Shown in pieces: positions 44,286 through 53,848 of a DNA stretch of 64,000 bases. A program made the position numbers and the translations under genes. Location: the NCBI GenBank assembly GCA_964020085.1, contig OZ026600.1, forward strand, positions 19,040,194 through 19,104,193. The letters run 5' to 3'. Position 1 is the first letter of the stretch, and each line of letters opens with the position of its first letter. The notes under the pieces were generated by a model. The model was not told the DNA's origin and made no database searches. It worked only from the letters and a program-made list of their open reading frames with translations. Source of the stretch: Micromussa lordhowensis. Its lineage: Eukaryota; Cnidaria; Anthozoa; Scleractinia; Lobophylliidae.

Positions 44286-45530
44286 ATGGCGGGTCCACCA
44301 GTCGGTTTTCCTGTTCCTCAGATGCAAGAAGGGTTAGACGAGCGTGAAGCCCTAGACTGTTTTACTTTGGATTACATCGATTATTGTACTGTGATGGGTT
44401 GGTTCGAACCAAAAGATGGATGTAAATTTGACGATGCCAGTGAGAATGGAAAGGCGCAGTGGAAGAAACCAAGCCTATGTATGTCTACATTGCGAGCTAC
44501 TCTTCCATCGAAGATGAAGAGGTTGATTAACCCTAATAACAAGACACTTGGACTGTCTAATGCTGATAAAGGTAATCCAGTGAAAGTTATTCAAGCCCTT
44601 ATTAGGCGATTTGGTGGTAGTGTGAGTGTTCAAGCTGAGCGAACGAAAATGGGTCGTATGTTTCAGACTGAAGGAGAATCAATTAGTGCCTGGGAGTGTC
44701 GGGTGGTGGAACGAGCTAAATATTGTGAATATGGAGACTTTGAGGATCAAGCATGTCGAGACCGTTTCATTGCTGGTTTGGTAGATGAAACTTTGCAAGG
44801 AAAGTTGAACACGAACGGTCATCGCAATAAGGAAGGCAACATTGTGGAGTTTCGTGCTGTAGTTGAAATAGCTAAGAACTATGAATCCTCAACTGATGCT
44901 CGACGTCTTATGAGACAGGTCCGTGGAGATCAAGAGCAGGTAAACTGGACGGAGAAGGCACCCAATTTAAAGACAACAAATTCGCAGAACCCAGGTCGAG
45001 GTCGTGGTAAAGGCTCCTCCCACAAAGAGTCAGAGTGTAACTATTGTGGAGCCATACCTACTCACCCTAGAGAAAAGTGTCGTGCAGTTCGCCTTAAATA
45101 TGTGTGTGGAAAGTGTGGTAAAGAAGGGCATATTGACAGAAAATGTTTGAGCAAACCTCAAAGTGTGAATGCTGTAGATGAGTTTGGTTCTGCTTGTGAG
45201 CAAGAAACATATCATCTGTTTACTTTGGACATCCACTCTGTGAGAACTGTGTCAGTGCAGAAAGAAAAAAAGTTCTTTGCAGCGATCAAACTGTCTGCAG
45301 CGGGAAATGTTTTCGCTTGGAAAACACTGCAACTAGACACCGCCTCAACAACCAACACACTTGCAGTTGATGATCTCCTGGAAATGGGACCAGCAGGTTT
45401 TGACATCAATCACCTAATCAAGCCCTCTCATGCCATTCTGCACACGTATGGAGGAGGTGTCATAAAGCCGGTGGGGCAAATAGAGTTAGTTTGCGAGAGG
45501 AAGGGCCCCATCCGTATTGCATCCGAGTGA
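44286..45530 (+). CDS. Gag-protease polyprotein of element B
   Basis: The ORF starts best at ATG 44286 (MAGPPVGFPVPQMQ). It codes a capsid-like region (LTSE-free, with PVKVIQALIRRFGGS and FQTEGESISAWECRV, as in Ty3/Gypsy Gag), a basic linker, then two zinc knuckles. The first is C-x2-C-x5-H-x4-C (CNYCGAIPTH) and the second a canonical C-x2-C-x4-H-x4-C (CGKCGKEGHIDRKC). A retropepsin segment follows (LQLDTASTTNTLAVDDLLEM). The active-site triplet reads DTA where DTG/DSG is usual. The ORF stops shortly after LVCERKG, so the C-terminal part of the protease domain is missing or out of frame. Confidence 0.85.
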   Translation: MAGPPVGFPVPQMQEGLDEREALDCFTLDYIDYCTVMGWFEPKDGCKFDDASENGKAQWKKPSLCMSTLRATLPSKMKRLINPNNKTLGLSNADKGNPVKVIQALIRRFGGSVSVQAERTKMGRMFQTEGESISAWECRVVERAKYCEYGDFEDQACRDRFIAGLVDETLQGKLNTNGHRNKEGNIVEFRAVVEIAKNYESSTDARRLMRQVRGDQEQVNWTEKAPNLKTTNSQNPGRGRGKGSSHKESECNYCGAIPTHPREKCRAVRLKYVCGKCGKEGHIDRKCLSKPQSVNAVDEFGSACEQETYHLFTLDIHSVRTVSVQKEKKFFAAIKLSAAGNVFAWKTLQLDTASTTNTLAVDDLLEMGPAGFDINHLIKPSHAILHTYGGGVIKPVGQIELVCERKGPIRIASE

Positions 45531-48471
45531 CCCAAAAGAGAGTGCTGAAGAGTCAAAAGTGTGCCAGCTTGAATCAGTATCAAGCCCTAACCATGGAAGA
45601 CAGGAGGAAAGTGTTACTGCCGAAAGAGGCAACGGGCCAGCCCCGCTGAATGAAAAGCTCACGACCGGTGATTCACCTGCGAGTCCCTATGCAGGCAATG
45701 GTGTACGTGACGACATAACTGAAGTTCACAACACTGCTGCGATTGAAGCCCACGATAAGCAAGTCATGAGTGTGGCTACTGAAATGGGCGTCTCCCACGT
45801 ACCTGTCCCTTGGGGAAAATTGACTAAGGCCATCGTCATGGAGGCTTTCAAAGATGTCCATACAGGGTTAGGAACTTTGGGTCCGCCCCTACACATCACT
45901 GTGGACCCCAATGTTACTCCAATCCAAGCTCATCCCCATCGGTGTCCCGTGGCAAAAGAAGCAAAAGCAGCCGAGGCCATCCGTGATCTAGAAAAGCAAG
46001 GTGTCCTGAAAAAAGTCACTGAACCCACCGCGTGGATCTCTAACAGTGTCTACAGAGAAAAACCTGACGGCAGCATACGTGTCTGCATCGATCCCAGCCA
46101 GACCATCAATAAAGCCATTGAGGTACCAAAGTACCCCATTCCTACCGTTCACGAGTTATTACCCAAGTTGAACAATGCAAAAATCTTTTCCTGCGTAGAT
46201 GTTTACAAGGGGTTCACAAATGTTGAGCTAGATGAAAGTTCATCCTATTTAACGACCATGCACACTCCAATTGGCAGATACCGTTGGTTACGTATGCCTT
46301 TTGGGGTCAGCCTAGGGCCAGAAGAGTATCAGCGAAGGCAGCACGAAGTGTTGGAAGGCTTAACTGGTGTTGACATCTTAGTTTTTGGAAGAGGCGATAG
46401 TATTGAGGAGGCAGAGAAGGATCATGACATTAACTTGTGGAACTTAATGCTGCGTTGCCGAGAAGTGAATCTCAAGCTGAACCCGAAGAAATTTCAGTTA
46501 AAAGTAAAGCAGGTTACATGGATGGGCCATCTGCTCAGCAGCGGTGGAATTACTCCACACCCAGACCGTGTCCGGGCCATTGTGGACATGACCCCGCCAC
46601 AAGATGTTAAAGGCGTTCAGCGGTTCTTGGGCATGTGCAACTACTTGTCTCGTTTTGCACCAAATCTTGCAGAAATTGTGAAGCCGCTTACTGGGCTGAC
46701 ACACGTGGACGCAGTCTGGTCGTGGTCTTCCCAGCATGACAAAGCCTTTAAGACAGCGAAAAGTCTAATCGCCAATGCCACAACATTGAAGTTCTTTGAT
46801 GTAAAGAAACCCTGTGTGTTACAAGTAGATGCCAGTGACACAGGCCTCGGGGGAGCCCTATTACAAGATGGCCAACCTGTAGCTTTCACAAGTTCAACGT
46901 TGTCAGCAGCTGAGGTTAACTATGCCCCCATTGAAAAGGAATGTTTAGCCATCAAAGTAGCCTGCACGAAGTTCTACCAGTATCTTTATGGGAAACAAGA
47001 TGTAATTGTGCATTCCGATCACCAGCCCTTAGAAACCATTTTTAAGAAGCCCTTGAGTAGTGCCCCTAAGGGCAAGAAGGGAAAGGGGATGCTTCAGCTT
47101 CAACCGTTCAAGTTCACAGTAGTCTACAAGAAGGGAAAGTACATGTACTTGGCGGATACATTGTCTAGAGCTGCCTTAAATAACCCTGCTCCCTCTGGTC
47201 CACAAGAGGAGGTGTTTCAGTGTGATGCTGAGGATACTCAGGAGATGTTCAGAGTGGAGCTGGAGACCTTGGAACTAGACTCCCCTGAGATGTATCCTAG
47301 CACAATAGAAGAAATCAAAGCCGAAACGAAAGTTGATTCTACCCTATCAGTTTTGTGTGAGTTCGTGGCTCATGGATGGCCGTCTGACAAATCGCAAGTT
47401 CCAACAACACTCCGACATTACTATCCGCTACAGGATGAACTAGCGCTGTACAATGGTGTGCTGTACAAGTCACACAAAGTCATTATTCCCCGGCAGCTGC
47501 AGTCTACTATGCTGAAGAAACTTCATCAAAGCCATCAGGGCGGTGAGAGTATGGTTCGTCGTGCGCGAGAAGTCATGTATTGGCCAGGAATGCAAGCTGC
47601 AATTCTCCAAGAAAGTGCCAATTGCTCATTGTGTGCTAGCTACAATTCAGCACTTCCTAAAGAACCAATGCTGTCCCACGAAATACCGCAGGGCCCATGG
47701 AAATTCATTTCACAAGATTTGTTCAAGCATGGAGGGCGTTGGTATGCCGTTACTGTTGACCACTACAGTGACTGGTTTGAAGTTGATCTGTTGAACAATG
47801 ACATCACTGCTGCCAATGTCATCTCAGTAACAAAGGCACACTTCGCCCGCTATGGTGTACCTGATAAATTTCTGTCAGACAATGGCCCCCAGTATATCTC
47901 TCAGGAGTTCTTGAGCTTTGCCAAGGCTTATGATTTCAAGTTAATCACCCGCTCGCCTTACTACGCTAGAGCCACCGGTAAAGCAGAATCTGCTGTTAAG
48001 GAAGCCAAGAAAATGTTGAAGAAGTCGAATCTCCTCACTGGTCTTCTTGACCACAGGAACACTCCGCCCCAGGGCATGACTTACTCCCCAGCACAGAGGT
48101 TGCTCTGCCGACGAACGAAGTCCGTTTTGCCAATGTCCGAGTCATTGTTGAGCCAATCTGTGCCGCCAGTAGCAGCCGTGCGAGATGAGCATCTGGGCTG
48201 GCGGGCTAAAGCCAAAGCTCACTATGATAAAACTGCTAACAGAGACTTGTCCCCTCTGTCACCTGGACAACCTGTGTACACCAGACCAAGTGACCATCAC
48301 CGTGGTGAACAGTGGAGATATGGAGAAGTCTTAGAAGAAGTAACACCCCGTTCGTACGTCGTCAGAACGTCAAACGGGCTAGTTAGACGTAACAGGACGC
48401 ACCTGAGACCTGCTGAGCGATCGACGCCATGTAAGCAGCAAACCCTGGAACCCGTCAACAGACAGTGGTGA
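45490..48471 (+). CDS. Pol polyprotein of element B (RT, RNase H, integrase), RT motif deleted
   Basis: Open in the +1 frame relative to gag from 45490, overlapping gag by about 41 nt; no ATG is needed if expressed by frameshift. RT shows CVDVYKGFTNVELDE, YRWLRMPFGVSLGPEEYQRR and WMGHLLSSGGI, but the catalytic aspartate-pair motif is gone: GLTGV runs straight into DILVFG at about 46366-46380, an in-frame loss of about five residues. RNase H keeps its acidic residues (QVDASD, EKECLAI, HSDHQPL). Integrase has H-x3-H...C-x2-C (LHQSHQ to NCSLC) and D, D, E in QDLF, LSDNGPQ and GKAESAV. A frameshift near 48,440 separates the last segment, which continues in the next frame to 48607 with GRPIRPPKRLDL. 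Confidence 0.9.
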   Translation, partial: FARGRAPSVLHPSDPKESAEESKVCQLESVSSPNHGRQEESVTAERGNGPAPLNEKLTTGDSPASPYAGNGVRDDITEVHNTAAIEAHDKQVMSVATEMGVSHVPVPWGKLTKAIVMEAFKDVHTGLGTLGPPLHITVDPNVTPIQAHPHRCPVAKEAKAAEAIRDLEKQGVLKKVTEPTAWISNSVYREKPDGSIRVCIDPSQTINKAIEVPKYPIPTVHELLPKLNNAKIFSCVDVYKGFTNVELDESSSYLTTMHTPIGRYRWLRMPFGVSLGPEEYQRRQHEVLEGLTGVDILVFGRGDSIEEAEKDHDINLWNLMLRCREVNLKLNPKKFQLKVKQVTWMGHLLSSGGITPHPDRVRAIVDMTPPQDVKGVQRFLGMCNYLSRFAPNLAEIVKPLTGLTHVDAVWSWSSQHDKAFKTAKSLIANATTLKFFDVKKPCVLQVDASDTGLGGALLQDGQPVAFTSSTLSAAEVNYAPIEKECLAIKVACTKFYQYLYGKQDVIVHSDHQPLETIFKKPLSSAPKGKKGKGMLQLQPFKFTVVYKKGKYMYLADTLSRAALNNPAPSGPQEEVFQCDAEDTQEMFRVELETLELDSPEMYPSTIEEIKAETKVDSTLSVLCEFVAHGWPSDKSQVPTTLRHYYPLQDELALYNGVLYKSHKVIIPRQLQSTMLKKLHQSHQGGESMVRRAREVMYWPGMQAAILQESANCSLCASYNSALPKEPMLSHEIPQGPWKFISQDLFKHGGRWYAVTVDHYSDWFEVDLLNNDITAANVISVTKAHFARYGVPDKFLSDNGPQYISQEFLSFAKAYDFKLITRSPYYARATGKAESAVKEAKKMLKKSNLLTGLLDHRNTPPQGMTYSPAQRLLCRRTKSVLPMSESLLSQSVPPVAAVRDEHLGWRAKAKAHYDKTANRDLSPLSPGQPVYTRPSDHHRGEQWRYGEVLEEVTPRSYVVRTSNGLVRRNRTHLRPAERSTPCKQQTLEPVNRQW

Positions 48472-48774
48472 CGGATCTGTTCCAGGAGAGCCCTCAGACT
48501 CCACCGAGACCGAGCCCATTGTAGAAATGGAGGCTCCTGTTGAGAGTCCCGTGCAAACCTCCCGTTACGGTCGGCCTATTAGACCACCCAAGAGACTAGA
48601 CCTTTGAGACTTGATCGAGATAACAGAGTGCGATTGCACTCCATGTTGACTGTTAACTGTTATTTATTCACATTTGTTTCTCGTGCTAGTTTGCTTACAA
48701 TGCAGAGAAAGAAAAAACAAAAAACAAAAAAAAAAACATGTTAATGTATTAACAGTTTTCTTTAAAAGGGAGGA
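48472..48774 (+). other. Out-of-frame pol tail and polypurine tract of element B
   Basis: From about 48,440 to the stop at 48605-48607 the +1 frame continues the usual acidic and basic pol tail (GDGSVPGEPSDSTETEP, then RYGRPIRPPKRLDL). Non-coding A-rich sequence follows, and a purine tract AAAAGGGAGGA lies immediately before the 3' LTR (48764-48774), the usual plus-strand primer. Confidence 0.75.
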
Positions 48775-48940
48775 TGTTGATAGGAGTTATCAATCAATGT
48801 TGTCAGCGGTCAGCCGTGTTCCGGGGATGAGCATAATGTTGTACGACAAGACAGCATGGCCGAGTGTTGGCTGAGAATAAATAGTTGTGTTTGTTGAACG
48901 TGATGTCTTTCCTTTCCATGGCTTGCCTTGCCGGTCAACA
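48775..48940 (+). repeat. 3' LTR of element B
   Basis: 166 bp, identical to the 5' LTR apart from one transition. Followed by AAAG (48941-48944), the copy of the target site. Confidence 0.95.
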
Positions 48941-48944
48941 AAAG

Positions 48945-51900
48945 CGTAAACAGACGCCTGCACGCAACGAAACAGCCTTCCCCCGCCTAACCAGCAATAC
49001 CAAATAAACGGCAGAGAAGAAAACAGACAGACGAGCGCAAAACAAACGAAAGTCAGAAAAACAACCCCGACCAAAAACTACTTGAGTTTGAAAATACATG
49101 TTGAGGAAAAACGGAGGGAAACTGTCCACCTAGAGAGGTTTCGCATTTCCTATTTAATTTCTCATTCAATTTATCTTATTTCTCTCCGTCCCAGATTAAT
49201 GGAAAAAAAGAACTTGGAAATGGAAGATATGGGGACAAAGCATACCCTACAAGGAGTTCAACAATCAATAAATGGAATATTAAAAGCACATTGATGTCCT
49301 GGAGACAGAAAACGAAAGTAAGAAAATCCGTGGAACCATTTGAAAACATTTAGGAAAAACCAGTGACGATTTATGCGTCCAAACATGTATATCATAACGG
49401 TAACATGGGGGAAACTGTTAAAAAATTTCCATACAAAGGAGGTGAAGCTAGTTTTAAGCCAGAAAAATGGAAAAACTTCTGAATTGTACTATATGATCAG
49501 GACAAAGCAGACTTAAAAAACATGTTTTATTAAAAACGTTTCCTAAAGTCAGGGCTTGTTGTTTTTGATGAAGTTTTCGGATCTCGTTTGTTAGCTGACT
49601 TCATTCTTTTAACAATGTTATTACCTGGGCAGAAAGCTGTTTGGCCCTTATATGTGTTATCAATAAAACTGCTTCCAGTACACTCTTCTCCATTCGCAAT
49701 TTCATTACTCTTTCAAATCTTTCTTCACTTTTTCCACGTTTGATTTTCCACCGTCCTGTTCCTGCAATAACTCGATAATTGACTCATCGTTGTTTAACAT
49801 TTTACTCAACAGTGAGCTGATTTCAAAAAGAATTGAAACGGTGCTGAAAAGGCTAAAAAATGGTCCCCTTCTCATCAGGAACCCAGAAGGACTATATGGT
49901 TAATAGGTTTAAGGGGAATTAGGTGGGTAATTTGCCGGAAACAAGACGCAGAGAAATCGTCCCATAAGAAATGAGATTCCAGCATCCCCATTCAGGCCCT
50001 CAAATTCCACAACATACCAAGGCAACGTAAAAATGTCGAGCAACTGAAATTCAAAGTATTTCGGAGAACGTGAACCACCACGGCTAAGTTTTCGATTTTT
50101 ATTTGGAATTGAATGCCTCCTTAACATGATAATTTTTCGTCAACTTTAAGAATTCAGCTCACCTTGCTATTAAACACAGAGCGCGTCTCCTCGGACGCCA
50201 AGAGATTACCGATCCAGTCCGTTTTATCACAAGCACTTGACGGCACGCCAGCCAGCTTTTGCCAGTTTGCCACTCACCTTCTCCAAGTTGTAGGTCCAAC
50301 AATAGCAAAACGTTTACTGTAATTCTGTCAGTTCTTGTGAAGGAACGACTGAAGAACAGGGAGCATAATATCGAAAATGTGTGATCCTTGAATAGCGGTG
50401 CGAAGAAAACGAGAAAAGTAGAATTCTTCGTCGATTATATAACTTCACCAACACCGCTTTTTACTGAAGTCTGATGAATAAGTGTGTCCGTCCATATACA
50501 TTGATTTTGGGCAACGATAAAGGCTAAACTGGTGATGAAGATGATTTTTTTAGGCAGAGGAGTTTTCAAAAATAATTGCCACTTTGTAGCAAAACTTTCC
50601 AGGTTTGCCGCGCCGTTCACGCCAACTTTTCCCGCCGAAACCAGTCTCGTTTCCAAGATAGCAGACGACGCATGACTGCCCAGCCCGTTCATTGGTACGT
50701 TTATATAAAACGTCTCAAAATGTTTAATCTGGTTCCACTCGGTTCCACGGGCACTCATTGTTATGTAGCCTTATTTTTCTAAAGCTATTTAATCAACAGA
50801 GCAATTTTTTCCCTGTTTACATCGCCTCGTTTAAAGAGAGTTATGCAAACCGTCGACTGCGCTTGTCTCGGGTTTCCATAACTTTCGATAATTCTCCCAA
50901 CCATCCGAGTATTTAGATGAGGCTATGTAAACACGGAAAAAGTGCTCTATTGCTTTTATAAAATAATTCCTAAAAATACGCGCGAAACTAAAACGTCACA
51001 ACCGTGTTTACATACTGTCATCTAAACACACCTATTGACCAATGAGAGCTAAATAACTATCCTAACCTAAGTGCTATGTTCAGTCTAAGAAAGGCATCGC
51101 AAGGGTTTTAAGGAACAAGGGAACATGACCGTGTATTTCGAGGAAACAAGGGATCAATTTGAAGGACAAGGGCTCTACTATTTATGGGCTCAAGGGAACA
51201 TGCAACCCCCACCCCCCGCTGAGATGTTTTTCGCCTAACCATTAGTCTTGTTTAGTTCATTCTTAACTTTGCACCGAAGGAGGGTTACGACGGTTACTTT
51301 AACTTCCAGTTGATAAAAACAATAGCAAAGTCATCCTTTCATTGAACCATCTTCAAGTTTTTTTTTTCTCCGTAGGAACGCGACGTCACTGAAAAATAGC
51401 CTCGCGCATCCACAATATACGTGCCAGTTAAAAACACAATACATCAAAGAAAACTTGAACTTTAATTGTTTACATAACACCTTAGGGTTACAAATTACAA
51501 ATTATTTCCCGAACTTAGTCGCATTTTGACCCACCCTTCTTGCCGCGCCCATTTGAAAAGGATGAAGAAAACGCCCACTGGTGTTATTGCAAATATAGAT
51601 GACGTCCGGAATTATAGTATTTTCTGGTCATTGAGTTAGAAACCAAAATTTTTTTTAGCACCTAACAAAAAATATACAATCAACACACACATACCACAAC
51701 TCACGGCGGAAAAACACATAATATTAGACGAAGTATAATAACAAAACTACAAGGTTTAACCGGCTGCCTAAGCTATATCCAGAGTCTAACACACAATACA
51801 TCCGGTGATGAATCCTTGCACTACGTAATTCATGAACTTAATTGCCCTACATCGAGTCATGGAAAACGATTTCACCCAGTAACAGCACTTTTTTCAACAG

Positions 51901-53400
51901 TTCAGGCGGGATTACACATGTTGGGTTACTTGATAGATACGAACAAACCGATATATAATACACTAAATCCCTAACTTTTGTAAGTTACAGATTAATAAAA
52001 TTCTCCTAACATTGAGAAGTTTGCTACCTATCTAGAATTTTGTAACCAACTATGCGGTTAGTCTTCCTGGATTGAAACGTTCATCGTGCTCTCAGGGGTA
52101 ATTGTACTGGCATGCATCTGGCTCTACGGCCATCTCGGTCACTGCTACACCACAGACGGTCAGGGATTACTCCGTCTGTTTGAATTGTGTGTTGGTATTA
52201 CGATCTGAAAAAAGCTCAGCGGAGTCGTGTAGTTTGTTCGCTTTTTTCAAGCAGTTCAAGGAGTCATTTTGCAACATCAAAAAGATGGGCTCCATCAACA
52301 TTGAGCTGAATATTTTGAGAAAGGAGAACAATTTAGGCAAGTAACATCCCATCCAGTGGCCGCTACTTCCCCTCATGTCCAAACGAAGGAGGACTTCATG
52401 TTAAAGGCCCGGCGGGGATTCTCGTAAATTCACATTCATAGGGATATAAGGAACTTAATGCGACAAAAAAACTTGAAGTCGATTTAAATCTACCAAACAG
52501 GGAATCGCAGAAGTTCGCTTGGGCTTTCCATCCACTAAAGGTGTATGTCAGGTGAAAAATTTAACAGCCTGGTGTCGTCAATCCGAGTTTGAACGTAAGG
52601 AGATGAGGCCAGATTGAATATCGCCTACCCTGTTCTCCTCGCTTCATTCTTTACCCGCAGTTGTATGGAGCTCGGATCAAAATGGCGCCTTATATACAGC
52701 TCAAAAAGACCAAGAACGCCACACATGGCTCAATCAACGTTTCGTTTCAAGTTTCGTCGAACCATTTAGATTTAAACCTTAAATAGTGGATTCATCAAAT
52801 TTTACACCAGTAGCCACTCAAACGAAGGGTTACTAGCCTAACTTGTGCCTGTACTGATTTAAGTCCATACAAAATATCACTCCATTCCATACTACCTTTC
52901 TACCAATTTTTGTTGGCCATTGGTAGCCAGATAAATGGAGTTAACTTCCATAAATTTATAGCCTTCCATTCCACACCTGTTCTGCGAGTATTGCAACCTT
53001 AATATTTTTGCAAATTACATTTAATGAGTCCTAATTCCATGTGCTTGTGACTAAATAGAAACACCGTCTTTAGAAGTCTGACTGCTGCAAGTGTCACTTT
53101 GTCTTGACAAAATCCCTAAATGAAATTATTAGAGAAAAGTTTACAGAAAGCAGGATGTATTGAGGTCTATCCATAGAATTGTAGGAGCTTGTAAAGCTAG
53201 CAAGCTGAAAAAGAGGGCTAACCATAATATTTCACAGGTACGTTAGAATGAGAAAGGCAATGAAGGAAAGAATTATAAGTAATTAGTCTACAAGTCCACA
53301 AATGATTATTTTCCTAATTCAGTAACCATTCTTGCCATCCGTAGTACCTTCAAATAGTCTAACAACAAACTAGACCATTACTTTTGGAATTCAATTGATG
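48945..53400. other. Intergenic region between element B and the ABHD12-like gene
   Basis: No supported gene on either strand. ORFs at 49082-49294, 50435-50758 and 52102-52344 are short, without domains or splice context, and the second overlaps repeat-like sequence. One foldback element is recognised at 50795-50955. The last several hundred bases before 53849 should include the 3' UTR of the ABHD12-like gene; no clear minus-strand AATAAA was found. Confidence 0.5.
50795..50955. mobile_element. Foldback element with CCCTGTTTACATCGCCTC ends
   Basis: AGAGCAATTTTTTCCCTGTTTACATCGCCTC at the left and GAGGCTATGTAAACACGGAAAAAGTGCTCT at the right are imperfect inverted repeats of about 30 bp around a 95-bp middle. 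A further related segment (CCGTGTTTACATACTGTCATC) follows at 51001. No ORF. Confidence 0.6.
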
Positions 53401-53848
53401 CAAAGACACCTTCTAGCTTTTTATAAAGTTGCCAAATAGCCTGACACCCCTTTAAAATGTCGTATGTTGTGGTCTGACATGTACTGGAGCAAAATCTTAA
53501 GACTGAGTGACTCTCAGCATTCAAATTCACAAAATTACTTTCAGGAACCCTACAGCATTTAATTAACATTATAATGATTTATGACTGAAATTTCCAGACC
53601 CTTTTTTCAATTACGATTTTAAAACCCATATTATAATTAGCAACATAACTAGCCCCTCTGTAGAGGGGGAAAAATCAAACAGGAAGAAATAAATACAGAA
53701 GCAAACAGTCCCCTTCAAGCCTATTTGAATCTCTCTTCTAGACATTATTTCCCACTCACCATTTCCCGCTCAATTACATTTATACACCCACTGCAGAGTC
53801 AAATTCTGAGAACCAGAAAAAAATTCTACCGGCTTGAGGCCGACAAAG

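Larger units (their letters stand above)
43951..48940 (+). mobile_element. Young Ty3/Gypsy LTR retrotransposon B
   Basis: Complete element bounded by two 166-bp LTRs (TGTTGATAGG to GGTCAACA) that differ at one base (C versus T, in the stretch after AATAAATAGTTG). AAAG flanks both sides (43947-43950 and 48941-48944) as a 4-bp target duplication. It contains a primer-binding site directly after the 5' LTR, a gag-protease ORF, a pol ORF in the +1 frame, and a purine tract before the 3' LTR. One LTR difference implies recent insertion. Several coding defects (see pol) suggest it was mobilised by another copy's proteins. Confidence 0.95.

Noticed and set aside
50435..50758. 107-residue minus-strand ORF
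   Set aside because: No recognisable domain or splice partner; next to a foldback element and repeat-like sequence.
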